From: Pleodorina starrii
Lineage: Eukaryota > Chlorophyta > Chlorophyceae > Chlamydomonadales > Volvocaceae
Assembly: GCA_030267565.1 (NCBI GenBank)
Contig: BRXU01000051.1
Location: 62,001 to 126,000, forward strand
Direction: 5' to 3'
DNA length: 64,000 nucleotides
The number at the start of each line of letters is the position of its first letter. Positions within the stretch are counted from its first letter, which is position 1. A model generated the notes under the pieces. That model was not told where the DNA came from and did no database searches. It worked only from the letters and a program-made list of their open reading frames with translations. Below are positions 1 to 25,361 of the stretch, one piece after another. Position numbers and translations under genes: made by a program.

Positions 1-167
1 CCGACCTTGCTTTACACCCCTATCGAAGTCCTGATCGTTCGGACCGTTTTCCCTCTCCCCTTCCTCTTTTCTATGGTCATCCGGGTTCCTGGTTGCTGCA
101 ACCAGTGTGAGTTTCGCATTGCAGTTGTACACCACCTCCACCCCATCCCCCCCTTCTCTCCCCTAAA

Positions 168-195
168 CGCTCCGGCCTATACGTGGAAAAACCCC
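168..195 (+). repeat. Family B dispersed repeat, copy B1
   Basis: Core GCTCCGGCCTATACGTGG lies in the intron upstream of the first visible LysRS exon. The same core recurs at eight other places in the window, listed separately. Confidence 0.7.
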
Positions 196-250
196 TTTCT
201 CGCCCGTGGTGTGTGCGTGCGTGTGTATGTGTCCCCCCCGGTGTCCCCAG

Positions 251-1279
<1,029 letters not shown>

Positions 1280-3490
1280 GAAACTACCGTAGAACTGTTG
1301 GAAACGTGGAATAGAGCAGCTAGGACTCGGACTGGGACTCGGACTAGGACTCGGACTAGGACTGAGTCGCGGTGGGACGAGGCCGCTCAAGCTCCCAACT
1401 CCTACCCGCTGGGGCGGTTGGGCCCCAGCGTTGGCGGAGCGGACCCGTAAAAGCTGAGCTGCGCTCAGCTTAGCTCTAGTTTGGTGGACGGACTACTCTG
1501 TCCGAGCGAGCCGACCCGAACGAGCTGGGCTGAGCTGGGCTGAGCTGGGGGCTGACTGAGTGTCTGAGCTGACTGAGTAGCTGAGACTGCGTCGGGCTGG
1601 CGACTGCAGCGCAGGGCTGAGCCCGCGTGGCTGACACCCCGGCGGCAAGGGGGCGAGAGCGGGAAACGCGCGGTAAGCGGAAAACGTTGAACAAGTTGGG
1701 GGCTGGAGACTGGGTTGCACAGCGGGTTCGGGTTCGGGGTGGGCAGGGTGGGGAGACGGGCAGCGGGAGCGGGCAGCGGGGGCGCTGCTCCTCCGTCGGG
1801 TGATGGGAGAGAGGGAGAGTGTGAGTGTGTTGGAGGGAGGCGGCGGAGAGGGGGGCGGGGAAGAGAGGGGACGTGGGAAGGTGTCTCCACACTTCAGAAC
1901 GAACACAATTTCAGCTTCGCGACCCTGCTTGCCAGACTTGAATGGCAGAGACCTTCGGAAGGGTAGGGCTGGTGGGGCAACTCGTGTGCTTGGGTGTGTG
2001 TGTGTGTCCGTTGGGGGGGGGGAAGATCAAGTATGTGCGTGCGTGGGTGGAGGTGGGGCCTGCACTTCGATTCGGCCCGGCTCGCCGTCGACGACCGTCG
2101 TCGCTCCTCGTCGCGCACAACTTCTCGTAACTTATTGCTGGTTAGCCCGAGCCAGGGCACTGTTTGCGTGGCATCCGCATTAGGAGCACCGCAGTTCTCA
2201 TGATATTTGCTCGTTGCTGCAGTGAGCTCTACAGGCGAGGGTGGGGTAAAAAGAAGATAGGTTGGGGCAGGCCCGCGGGCCTGCGGGCCAGTGCGAGCCA
2301 CGGGAGGCCAGTGGGCCCCAGACCCGAGGGTGGTGGGGGAACTGGTGTTTGGGCCGTCTGGCCTGGCGAGCTCCGCAACAGACCCAATGGCACAGTCGGC
2401 AGAACCAACCAGCCAGCAAGCCGGCCGGCCGGCCACGTTATTGTCATTGTATGTGTATGTATGTTTCACGTGGGTCGCACGTCATCAAGAAGCGTCGCGT
2501 GCGACAGGCTGCTGCAGCTGGCCGGAGCGCTTGGTGGCGCTTTGGTGGTGGTGGCGGTGCACCGTCGCCGTCCTCGTGTTCTCTCGGGCCGGCAGGGGGC
2601 CACGACGGGGTCGACTCGGGTGGTCAGGTCAGCCTTCCTTCTGTAGTGGCACACACGCCGAGGCAGATGGTCCGATCCCTTTGCAACTTTGGGCTGCTCC
2701 CGGCTCGTGTGGCGGCGGCACGGTGCGGCTGCGGTTGGTCGGTCACGGGACGGCCGGCGCGCGAGTGGGCAGGGTTATGGGCTTACGGCCGCGCCGCCGC
2801 CGGCGCCAGAGGTGCGGTGCGGTGCGGTGCAGTGCAATCGGTGCGCACCGGTCGTCCTTTTGCTTGGCCCCGCAGCTAAGGCAGCTCGAGCCCAAGCCGT
2901 TAAAGCTGCGCCCAGCCGTTCCCAGCTTATTAGGGCATAGCTTTGTCCAACTCAGTTTTCTTTACCCCTTGTTAGCTCAAGTCTTCTCCAATCCACTACC
3001 AGCCGAAGACCCACAACCCGGGCGATTCCCAAAACCCCCGGGCCTTCCCGGCTAAGCCCCCTCGGTAAAATGCCAACCGCGCCATTGGGTCGGGTGGGAG
3101 CTTCTTAGGCACGCTGCGTTGTGGACTTCGCTCTGCTGAGATGGACGGGGAATTCCGCGGTCGTTCCGAGGGCGGTCCTCATACTGTCGGGCCACCTCCG
3201 GAGCCGCGGATGACAGCCCTGGTGGGCGCCGGGGCTGACCTGGGCTGACGGACACATGGCCACCCTAGCTCGTTCGCAGTGTGCATCGACTGGATAATTT
3301 GAGGTGCGTCGCCAAGGGTAACTGCCCCTGGTCTCAATGCATTACAGGCAGCATTGTTTAGTGTAGCGCTGGCGTGTCACCTAGGCAACAGGTTCGGGCC
3401 AGAGACCGCGGGTCTAACGAGAGTCGAACTGGAGAAATGCGCAACTCATAGGCAGGGCTACAGTATTCACACTGTATTGTGCAGAGGTTT
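1280..3490. other. Intergenic: LysRS 3' flank and unassigned sequence
   Basis: No convincing gene. An imperfect microsatellite (GGACTCGGACTA units, about 1320-1365) and overlapping GAGCTGGGCT/GCTGACTGAG repeats (about 1450-1600) follow the LysRS stop. A short family A-like core (GGTAAAAAGAAGATAGG) lies near 2246-2262. Open frames here are GC-rich, overlap on both strands, and show no recognisable family. Confidence 0.5.
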
Positions 3491-4187
3491 GATGATGATG
3501 ATGATGTTACAAGCTTCAACGAGCTCGTACGGCTCAAACGAACCCGGAGGCTCATGAACCGCTTCAGCCACGCAGAAAAGCATACGAAAACAAGAGAAAC
3601 AGTAACCAAAGAAGCGATGTAACGTCAGGATACAGGAGAAGCACAGACGAATGGCATAACTTGAAAGATAGATGCCAAGCACAACTTTATGCAGAGATGC
3701 ATTCTCGCCGTAAGCGGAACATTTCGAAAATAGCACTCGCAAGACCACGCTGGTCGTCAACTTGCATGACATCGTTAACACACGCACCAACGGGCACACC
3801 CAAATCCCAAAGCCTCTGCCGCGCAGACGCAAGCGCAGAGCACTCCAGCAGAAAATGCTTCTCATCCTCCACAGCACCATTAGAGCGACACGCCTTACAC
3901 ACACGAAGCTCCCTAGACCTGCTGCTCTCGCTATTAATCGCTAAGTCAGACACACACAAACGAAAACGAAGTAAGGAACGGTGGTGCGCAGGCGGGATGT
4001 ACCCCTCGAACTGCTTTGGTAACCCCATCCAGTGCTTGTAACGGCACATCTTAACACCAGGCTTCCTGCCGTCCGGAACGAAAGTGCCCGGTTTGCACTC
4101 AAGTAGGAGAACAGTTCCCAAGTACGACACGCCCTGGAGCGAAATTTTCTCAGCTAAACTCGCCCAACCCTCTCCCTCCTCTCTCTT
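3491..4187 (-). mobile_element. 5'-truncated non-LTR retrotransposon (LINE) fragment
   Basis: The minus strand encodes the C-terminal end of a LINE reverse-transcriptase polyprotein, read open from about 4187 to a stop at 3687. It has the typical RSLLRFRL stretch and a zinc-knuckle-like module, CKAC then HFLLEC (C-x2-C-x10-H-x4-C), as in the zf-RVT region of plant and algal L1-type elements. After the stop comes about 180 bp of apparent 3' UTR and then a CAT trinucleotide tail (plus-strand GATGATGATG run at 3491-3506). Such tails mark the 3' end of many LINEs. The reverse transcriptase and endonuclease domains are missing, so the copy is dead on arrival. It ends within about 55 bp of the eS19 start codon and points away from that gene. 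Confidence 0.8.
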
Positions 4188-4191
4188 TCAG
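4151..4191 (+). promoter_or_regulatory. Candidate 3' splice site of a 5'-UTR intron of eS19
   Basis: GCTAAAC (branch-point-like, about 4153) is followed by a long pyrimidine tract and TCTCTCTTTCAG ending at 4191, 50 bp before the eS19 ATG. This looks like the end of a leader intron. If so, the LINE sits inside that intron and the promoter is farther left. The alternative is a pyrimidine-rich transcription start of the TOP type used by ribosomal-protein genes in animals. cDNA would decide. Confidence 0.45.
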
Positions 4192-4241
4192 CGACGGGAT
4201 AAGCCAGTTGTGTCTGCGACACTGCTTTCCAAGTCGCAAAC

Positions 4242-6597
4242 ATGGCTTCCTACAAGCCCAAGAGCGTGAAGGATGTGCCGGCGGAGGATTTCATCAAGCA
4301 CTACGCCGCGCACTTGAAGGCGAATGACAAGGTAGGATAGTTTGGTGAAAGCCAGTGTATCCACAATTTGGCGCAGCCCCTAAGGAGCGACCTGGACGCA
4401 AGGCGGCTTTGGTCCCGCCTTTAGGCAGTTTAATCAGTCACGTACACTACCAATGCTCAGACAAAATATATTTATTGAGTTTTGCACAAGCAGCGGCAGC
4501 GGAATGCATGTGGAATCAACTGGTGCAGCGCCGGCGCCAAGTCTGGGTGGGAGCAGCAGCGGCCTAAGCTTCGGAGTTGCTGCCGAATGGAGCATGGGCT
4601 TTGTGGTTATATAAGTTGCTGCTGGGGTGGCCAAAGCCACACCTCTACCGCCGGGGCAGCATTGCGACGGCGGCGTCTTTTGCGGAGAGCACGGGAGCCG
4701 AGGCGTGCGCCGCTAGCAGTATCTGAATGTAATGATCATATTTCTTGGGTCAGCTTCTGCTAGCACTGGGACCCGACAGAGCTGTTCAGCGTAACACCTG
4801 AGGACGAACCGATGTTGACCTCCGTTTTCCTCGATCGGCATTTTGTGCGCATACAGATCCAGCTGCCCAGCTGGGTGGATGTTGTGAAGACGGGCACGTT
4901 CAAGGAGCTGGCTCCCTATGACCCCGACTGGTACTACGTGCGCGCCGGTGAGTTTCCGGGGACAGGTTTGGTACGGCTACGGGTAATGCACAGCGTCAGG
5001 GGATCTGTGCCCAATCCACAAGCAACCGCACCCGTCCTGTGATATATGCGACTGGTCCTGTGTGGGTGCGAGGAGGCGGGGTGCGCCGGGGGTTTTCAGA
5101 AGTGCTGCGTCCTTACAAAATAATGAGCATGCAGTCTGCCACCATCTGGGCTGAGACCTGCGGGCCCACCGGCTGCTCTCCCGCTCACCCGTCTCCCGTC
5201 CCTATTGTCTCCCCGCCCTCCACTCCCTGACCCCTCCCTGCGCTCTGATAACCCTCCGCTCTGTTTGCGCTTTCAGCGTCGGTGGCCCGCAAGCTGTACA
5301 TCCGCCAGGGCATGGGCGTTGGCCTGTTCCGCATTCAGTACGGCGGTCGCAACAAGCGCCGGGGCTCCAAGCCCGAGTACCACTCGAAGGCTTCGGGTGA
5401 GTTGTCTGCGCCTTCGCATCGTTCTGGGGCAGGAAAGGCTTTTGGGCAGGGAAGGATGGGCTTGTCGCGCGTCTCCTATGTTCAGAACTTCGGATGGGCG
5501 ATCAGCACGCGGCTCGCGGTTTCAACGGGTGACCAGCCTTAGATGCGCGCTGGAAGATGGAAGACAGCGACGATTGGGAAGCTTTGGACACCGCCGTGTT
5601 GGTAACCTGCAGTCAACGGCTTCGCTTATCCGGCTGCTAGGGGCAGTCCTTGACAGCTGCCCAATCTGGAGTCTCACGGCAGCAGTCCCTGCACTGGGCG
5701 AACCTCGGCGGCGAGGGGCCTGCTGCAACAGCAGTAATGGCGCGGGCGCCCGTGCAGAGAGATGCAGCTTCAGATGTGGCGCGACTGATCTTTCGCATCA
5801 GCGTTTTTGATCTGGCGCTGCAGCTCGGGCGTTGCAGCATCAGCGACAGATGCCGCAGCAGCAGTGGCCGCAGCGGCGGCACTCCGGCGACCCTTTTCAG
5901 TTGCGGAGGCCACCACATCGGCAGTTGTTATCGTTCGTTTGTGGATCGCCCAGCAGCGCACTCCGCGGGCCTCGTCGGTTGCCACCGGATGGTTGCCACT
6001 GGATCCGGTCCTCCGCAGTCTGTTCCGGTGTAGGCAACGGCCGGCCGCACGCCCACTGTCAAGCCCGGGGCACGACTTCGCTGGCAATGTGCTAGCTAGC
6101 TAGTTAGCCCGGCGTTGGTGGCCTCACACATTGTGGCGGCGTCATCAACTTCAGCTCCACACCAGAGGTCCCCCTGCGCTTCATCCCCGTTTGTCTGGCG
6201 ATTTCTCTGGATGGGTTTGCAGCTTCTCTTCGAGTGGGCTCGTGCAGAACTGCTTCTGCCATGGGTCCGCCCTGACTGCACTCCCCACCGCGACATGGCT
6301 TGACCTAGCGCCCACCATTTCGAGCTTCCTTGTCCTTGCCTGCTCAGCTGTGAAATTCACAAGCGCCCTTCACTAGATGCAAACGGCCTGCGTTGTGCCA
6401 TGTGCCGACTTTTGTTTCCCTCCCTCCCCCCTTGTGGTCCCGCAGGCGGCGTTGTGCGCCACATCCTGAAGCAGCTGGAGGAGTGCGGCCTGGTGGAGAA
6501 GGCCCCGGAGAAGGGCCGCCGCCTCACCTCGAACGGCCAGCGCGACATGGACCAGATTGCCGGCCGCATCACCGTCAACCTGCAGAGCTTCTGCTAA
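4242..6597 (+). CDS. RPS19: 40S ribosomal protein eS19
   Basis: Small ribosomal subunit protein eS19, needed for 40S assembly. Four exons: 4242-4331, 4857-4947, 5277-5396 and 6446-6597 (TAA). Phases are 0, 1 and 1, and together they encode 150 residues, the normal family length. The protein begins [20 protein letters not shown]. It carries the family blocks [52 protein letters not shown], and near the end [14 protein letters not shown] and [16 protein letters not shown]. The ATG is the first in a CAAACATGG context and matches the family start. The last intron is about 1 kb and shows no gene. A LINE fragment lies directly upstream on the other strand. Confidence 0.97.
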
Positions 6598-6745
6598 ACG
6601 CGCGGCGTGGCGCGTAGCACGCAGCGCGCGGCCGGGCCCGCCCAGACCCAACCGCGCGCTTGGACCTGGTAGCAGCAGCAGCCGGATTCGGACCTGGGCC
6701 TCGGCAGTAGCAGCAGCAGCTGGCGAACTGAAGCCGCGCTGCAGC

Positions 6746-6750
6746 TGTAA
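6746..6750 (+). terminator. Possible poly(A) signal TGTAA of eS19
   Basis: TGTAA, the usual green-algal polyadenylation signal, occurs about 150 nt after the stop. A second TGTAA is at 7012-7016. The pentamer is short, so this is weak evidence by itself. Confidence 0.3.
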
Positions 6751-8282
6751 CCGGCGGCGGATCTTGGCGTTGCTGCTCCGGATGCGGATGCCGGCGGCAG
6801 CGCAGGAAGCGGTCTCAGGCGAGCAGCGACCGCAACGGGGCTGTCGCGCATGGCGCCCTGGTCTGCACGTGGCAGCTCCTGGGCCATCTTCGGTGCGGCC
6901 GCGTCTCGCGTCCCCGCCGCCGTGCCTGCCAGCTTCCGGCGGCAGGGAGGGCCCCAATGCGAGGAAAGCTGTGCGTGATTTTGGTCGGGGGATGACGCTT
7001 CTGGCTCTTTCTGTAACAGAAGGAAATGCTTTTTTCATTTGCCCAATGCCTCCTCTACAACGCTCTACGAATTCTAGCTGGGGTTTGAAAGCGTTGTTCC
7101 GGAAGCGGCTTCCACGGCGGGCGCAAATTGTCAGGTCCGGCCCGGAATGGAGTCTATCTTATCCTTCATGCTATCCGATAAATCGAAATTGCGGCACTGT
7201 AGAACGAGCAAGGTACCTGTACCGCTGAGTGTTTCCCCTCGGAAACCTGGAATCGAAATGGCTGTGATGATACAGCGGGCTCTACCCTTACGAAGGTCTG
7301 GAGCCCCTGTAAGAACATGGATAACAGCGGGCATCTAGACAACCGCAAACATGGGTTTCTCGTGGCAGTTTTGGACACAGGTAAAGGAGCAGCAAATCGT
7401 CGCAACTTACTACGTGGAGACCTCAACAGTTAACAGCACCAGCCAGCCTGGCTCTTAACCCATTGTAGGTTCTTGAGACCCCAGTGCATTAACAACAGAG
7501 TCTGGAGCCCCCACTTATCAACAGCAAAACACAGCAACCAGCTAAAGTGCGTTGCGAGTCCCCGCTGTATTGCTGTCCTCCACAGCTGCCCACGTCTTGA
7601 GCTGCTCGTATCGTCTCGTACCGGACAGTTTGGTGGCGCAGTGCCTTCATGTGCAGCATCTATACTGGCGCAGTGCCTCTGCCGTGCATCTAGACGGAGC
7701 AGGGGTGCAGGGCCCAGCTTGGGGTGCAGACAGGGCAGGATGAAGCGCGCGGGGCGAACGGCTGAGCCGTGCTGAGCGGACCGGCGGGGGGAATGTGCGC
7801 AGGGGTGCCGACTCCGTAGTTGTTGTTGTGGTTTTTACAGTGGGCTGGGCAGCAGACCGTCAGAGGAGAGCCAGCGGGCCGTGCACTGCAGCAGAGACGA
7901 CCAGGGAAAGCAAAGGGAAAGCACACCCAGGCCAGACAGCGCAGTCGGAAGCTATCCAGGCAGGAACCAGCGAGCCCAAGGGTTGTGTGGCGCAGCACCA
8001 CCCTCAACCATACCGCCCTCAACCTGCGTCGCGGCACCCACCCACCCGCTTCACCGCCCAGCTGGAGCGCGCACGCGTTCTGCTGCACTGCTACAGGGAG
8101 GTGCAGGGAATCGCCGCGTTCCTTCCCAGGAGTTCCCTCTTGCGTGCCCACAGAGCTGGCCGTGCGCTGTGTATGCGCTGTGCCCCCGCACCCGCCCCCA
8201 CACCCGCTGTGCCCCCGTCTGGGTTTCTGGCGGCGACGCGGTCGCTGCGCTTCTCGGCTTGGTAAGGTTACAGGTATGTTCG

Positions 8283-8357
8283 GTAAGTATTGCTGGGTTC
8301 CGGGTCCGTTCGCTAACGCCATCTCCGTCTCCGCTGCGGTATCTTCTTTTTACCCCT
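8283..8357 (-). repeat. Family A dispersed repeat, copy A2 (most complete)
   Basis: Read on the plus strand it starts GTAAGTATTGCTGGGTTC, continues through CCGTTCGCTAACGCC and CTCCGTCTCCGCTGCGG, and ends TATCTTCTTTTTACCCC. In this orientation it has a consensus-like 5' splice site, a CTAAC branch-like motif and a pyrimidine tract, with AG a few bases beyond. It lies between genes here. Confidence 0.75.
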
Positions 8358-9007
8358 CCGGAGGAGGGCGGTTCGGCTCCTCGCTGCACGCACCGGGCAC
8401 GCCCCGAATGCGGGGTTTGGGGGGATTGGGGTGCATGACATGGAATGCGGCCATGTCCCACAACACGGGCACGGCCCCCTGAGACAACACGTCCCCCATA
8501 ACACCACGGCTGCTCGTCCTTGCACCCCTCTACCTCGGCTCTTAACCCCCTCCCCTCGGGTCCATAACCCAACCCACCTCCCCTCGACCCCGACCCACTA
8601 AGACCCATGGGAGGCGCCTCTGCCCCTGGCTGACCGCTCGGAGCCTGGGAGCGGGAACAATGCAATTTCGGTGGTGGACTGGTCACCGGTGGTGCGACAA
8701 CCAAACGAAAGGCGTCGCCAGGAAGTTAGCGGGCGTGGTGGGTATGACGTCGTGCTCTGCAAACGTAGAGGCTGATGTACCCGCTACCTGGGAGCTCCGT
8801 TTCGCGGTTCTGTTAAGGTCCGACCGCGCCTCCGGGCGACAGCTATGCCCAGAGTGCTGGGTGGGTGGCGCAACGGGTGTGCGCCCCTCTGCTGTCCGTA
8901 CAGCGGAGGATTTCCGCGCCAGGAGGATGGCGAGCGAAATGGGTTGGCAAGGCTCTGCTGCAGTGGTGTGCGGTAGCATGGGGCTGCGCCTCCTAACGGC
9001 CCGGCCA

Positions 9008-9082
9008 GGGACGAAAGTAAGACGGGAGGCGAAAGTAAGTAGGGACGAAAGTAAGTAAGTAGGGACGAAAGTAAGACGGGAG
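9008..9082 (+). repeat. Short tandem array, GGGACGAAAGTAAG units
   Basis: Four imperfect units of GGGACGAAAGTAAG or GGCGAAAGTAAGTA follow one another, with variable TAAG extensions. Confidence 0.7.
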
Positions 9083-9903
9083 TGGCTTGGACGTGACTTG
9101 GACACCTGGCAGACCCTGTAAGCTTAGTTGGCTGTAAGGCGCCATTATGCACGGGATTCAGGGCTCGGGGCAGGCCCATTGCCTAACCCGGGCGCACGAG
9201 ATAGGCAGTACGCGAAATATACGGCATCCGCCTTCCTGCATCTGACAACTTGTGACAGTATCTGACTTTGAAGGATATGTGCCACCTCGTTTCAAGTGCA
9301 CTTTGAAAGTTGTTTAAGCGTTGGTCGCCGACACCCCTCAGACATGCACTTCTTGGTTTGACTTCCACTCCAGCGCCTATTTACAACCCAGCACCTTGAT
9401 TTGTTTTAGGCTCACATATTTATTGGAAAGTATCAGCGTTGCTTGAAGTGGTCGCCTTTCGCTCACGGCACAGATAGGAGTGGGTTCTGGCGCAAATCCC
9501 TACCTGGGAATCTTTGAGAGCTCCGCATACCATACTATAGCAATGGGCGAGCTGCTATAGTGAAGCCAGGTGAGGTAACGGTTGCGTGACTTTTGGTGGT
9601 GGTTGGGGTTGTCACCTCTGTTGCTGGCACTTGCGTGTATCCGGTATAAAGCAATTCTGTCTTATCTCGACACATCTCGAGCATCGTTCGCTTGTGCTGG
9701 TGCAAGTGCTGGTTCACATGCTTGCTTATATATGTAATCCCTTGCGGCCCTTTTGCGTGGGCCCAAGCACAAAGTGAATTTCTCTCCCTGTCGCATTCCG
9801 TTTGGTCTAGGTTTAGCGGAGAAACCTAACGCTCTGGTCCTGTGGTCACTCGCACTGAGGCTCCGCCCCATTTCGCCGCGGGACTCTCGTCAAGCACACG
9901 GGG

Positions 9904-19496
<9,593 letters not shown>

Positions 19497-19790
19497 GGAC
19501 ACGACTGGCTGGGGCTGGGGCTGGGGCTGGGGAGCTGCGTGGGAGCAGGTTTCGGGAGAAGGAGGAGGAGGAGGAGGAGGAGGCGCGGGCGCCCGCTGCG
19601 GTGCGACGGTGTTTGAGGAGAGGGTGGTGCGGCGCGGGGCGCTTGCGTTGCGTGTGTCGGTGTGTGTACATGGCTTGCGCACGGCATGTGGGGCGACGGG
19701 GAGGAGGGAGTACTGTCACCGAGGGATGTGGGGGCTCTGTCGGGTGGCCGCAGACCGCGCGAGTGCGCGCGCGTGTGTGTGCGTGTGTGT

Positions 19791-19839
19791 GTTTGGGTTT
19801 GGGTTTGGGTTTCCCTTCGGGTTTGGGTTTGGGTTTGGG
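19791..19839 (+). repeat. GGGTTT hexamer tract downstream of CDPK
   Basis: Seven or eight GGGTTT units interrupted once by CCCTTC, about 300 nt after the CDPK stop and probably in its 3' UTR. Similar units recur at about 19900-19925. Confidence 0.8.
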
Positions 19840-20008
19840 GGGCCGGAGACTGACGAGGAGGGAGACGCCTGAGCGAGCGACAAGGAGGAGGGAAGGGCGG
19901 GGTTTGGGGTTGAGTTTGGGTTTGGGGGGGGGGGTGGGTGGGTGAGTGGGAGGGAGGAGGCATGTGCTGGACGTGTGCTGGGCATGACGTGACGTGACGT
20001 GACCTGGC

Positions 20009-20014
20009 AATAAA
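20009..20014 (+). terminator. AATAAA hexamer downstream of CDPK
   Basis: AATAAA about 510 nt after the stop, directly before a TGTACTACACTGTACTGC repeat. It could be a poly(A) signal, although green algae usually use TGTAA. Confidence 0.2.
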
Positions 20015-20826
20015 TTGTACTACACTGTACTGCACTGCACTGCGCTGCCTCCCTGCACAAGGGAGGCCAGCTGGGAGGCTGAGGGTGGGAGCTGGGGTTT
20101 GGGGAGAAGGCGGGGCATGGCGGCGAGGATGAGACTGGGGCAGGGGGGCGAACACGGCTCGCAAACGCACATTCACATCCGCATCTGCATCCTCAACGTG
20201 CTGTGTGTTGTGTGCGGCGCGCCCGCCTCTCTCCGTCTCCCTCGTTGTGCCCCCCGCGTCAACTCGCTTTCGATTGCGCTGTGCGGAGCGGAGGGTGGCT
20301 CGCGGGGCAAGAGCTTGTGGGCGATGGGAAGTACCGTTTTGGGATTCGGGGGGAGGGAGGCGGATCGTTCCGTGTGATGTGCCGGGCAAATAAGTCGAAT
20401 CAAGTCGCGGCGCTGGCACCCGAGCCGGGTGTAGGGGGGGATGCGGCGCCGCACCGCGCCGCGTTCTGACGTTCTTGGTGGTTGATTTAACTGCGACCTC
20501 TGGGTGGGTGGGTGGGTGGGTGGGTGGGGGCCTCTGGGGGACGCGAGAGGAACGTGGACCGCAGCGAACTGGGAGGTGCTTGGGTTGTAGGGGGCTGGCT
20601 CTTTTCCTTCGCTGCTCCGTTTCGCCAGGGCACTCTTTTCATTTCTTTCTGTTTACGGGATCTGCCTACGGTACGAAGCGTTCCTGCGCTGGGTCCTGCT
20701 GTCGTGGCAGGGGGGGGCCACGGGCACGGGTCTGACTTATATGGACCCGTGGGTCGCAGGTCGATGTCCGACCCGGGAAGCAAGTACGCAGGCGAGCACG
20801 CAGGTGCCCCCTCCCCCTTTTTGGCG

Positions 20827-20880
20827 CTCCGTTCACGGGCTCCCGGCCTATGCCGGGGCTATGCGTGGATACCGTTACCC
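20827..20880 (+). repeat. Family B dispersed repeat, copy B5 (diverged)
   Basis: CTCCGTTCACGGGCTCCCGG, CCTATGCCGGGGCTATGCG and TGGATACCG. A 12-bp insertion splits the TATACGTGG core. Confidence 0.6.
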
Positions 20881-22345
20881 CCCTTAGGCGCCCCCCCCCT
20901 GGGGTGTCTGTGCTCCCGAGGACGAGGGCGAGAACGAGAGGACGCGCCCCTTCAGCAGCAGCATGCGTTCGTGTGTGTGTGGTGGTTACAGTAGGGTGGG
21001 CTCCCGACTCTTCCGACACCAGGGCAGCTGAGGCGCCGATCCGGACCAGACCAGACAGCACGCGTCAGGCGTCACCCAGACAGGAACAGGAGACCCCGCA
21101 GGGGAAGGCTCAGACGAGGGGGAAATTGGCTATGAGGCTCCCCAATGGGCGACGGGGCCTGGCCCCCCACAAGAGGGCCCACGAACAGAACTGACCGCAA
21201 CCGCGGGCTGCAACTGAATGTGGCCCTGTGCCCTGGACGTTCGTGTGCGCGTGCGTGCACGCGTATGTGCGCCCATCTCTCTCTCTCGCGTGCACACGCA
21301 TGTGCCTGTGTGCATTTCGCAGCGCGGGAGAAGGCGTGGCTTTGGTTTTGGGTTTTGCCGCACAGCAAGACCAACGAGCTGTGTCGACGGAGCGAAAAGA
21401 CGAGAGTGCTTCATCGGCCAAAGCCTGCACTACAAGCATTGCACTGCACTGCACTACGAGCTGTAACGACTCCACTGTGCCGAGTGCACCATGTACCGGG
21501 ATGCAGCGGGTGCGAATTCTTCAGACAGGCTGACTACGTTACTCATTCCCCGGCGAGTGGCCATGACGGCGAGGAAGACTGGTAGACTGCCTCGTGTGCC
21601 TGCCAGCTGCCACGAGCTACCACAGGCGCCAACTGAAACCGCCAACGGAAACCTACGGAAACAACCGCACAAACCGGAAGGCAAAAGACCGGAACTTTAG
21701 GGAACAGGGTCGGCAGAGGGCGGGCTGCGAGGAAGCACAGACAGTATTGATTTCAGTCACGACACAATGTGAGAATGAGAATGCAGAGCAGCCTCGCATT
21801 TCCCACACGTACGGCACACAAAGAAATAGCCGCTACATAACGATGAAATAGCCACGCTGTGAGGCCCAAAACAGCAAGCCGACGAGTCAGTGGTGCAATA
21901 TGAGAAAGACACTCAGTTCTGTGTAGTAAACATGACGGGTCTCTTAACGGTTTCCCTGTCTCAGGACATGTTGGTTTCTTGTAATTGTGAACGCGATTGC
22001 GAATGTATTGCTTACGCATAACATATTGCGGTTGCCCAGTTCACACGCGCGGAGCCGCAGCCAAAATACGGAACCTCTTCTGTGTCGGAGGAAGTATGCC
22101 TGACGACCGAAACGAATACTGTTCTGCGTCCAGCCTCCAGCCTGATGGACGTATTTCTCATGAAATTAACCACGGGCAAAGCTGTAAAGGCGGGCAGTAT
22201 GCTTACGGTATACGACATTCTGTAAATTTTCGCGTTTACACGCACGCGCAAAAATTTTCGAAAGGAACTATATGCGATGAGCTGCACTTCCTTAAGCTAG
22301 CACGTTACTGCAACAGTTAGCCGCCGGAGAGTCGGCATCAGCACA

Positions 22346-25361
<3,016 letters not shown>

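Larger units (their letters stand above)
6598..9903. other. Intergenic: eS19 to CDPK
   Basis: About 3.3 kb without a supportable gene. It contains a complete family A repeat (8283-8357) and a short tandem array (9008-9082). Open frames of 60-220 codons exist on both strands but overlap one another and match no family I recognise. Confidence 0.5.
19497..22345. other. Intergenic: CDPK to AdSS
   Basis: Contains the CDPK 3' flank (GGGTTT tract), a GGGT tetranucleotide run near 20504-20527, and family B copy B5. From about 21,700 the composition is less GC-rich. No supportable gene. Confidence 0.5.
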
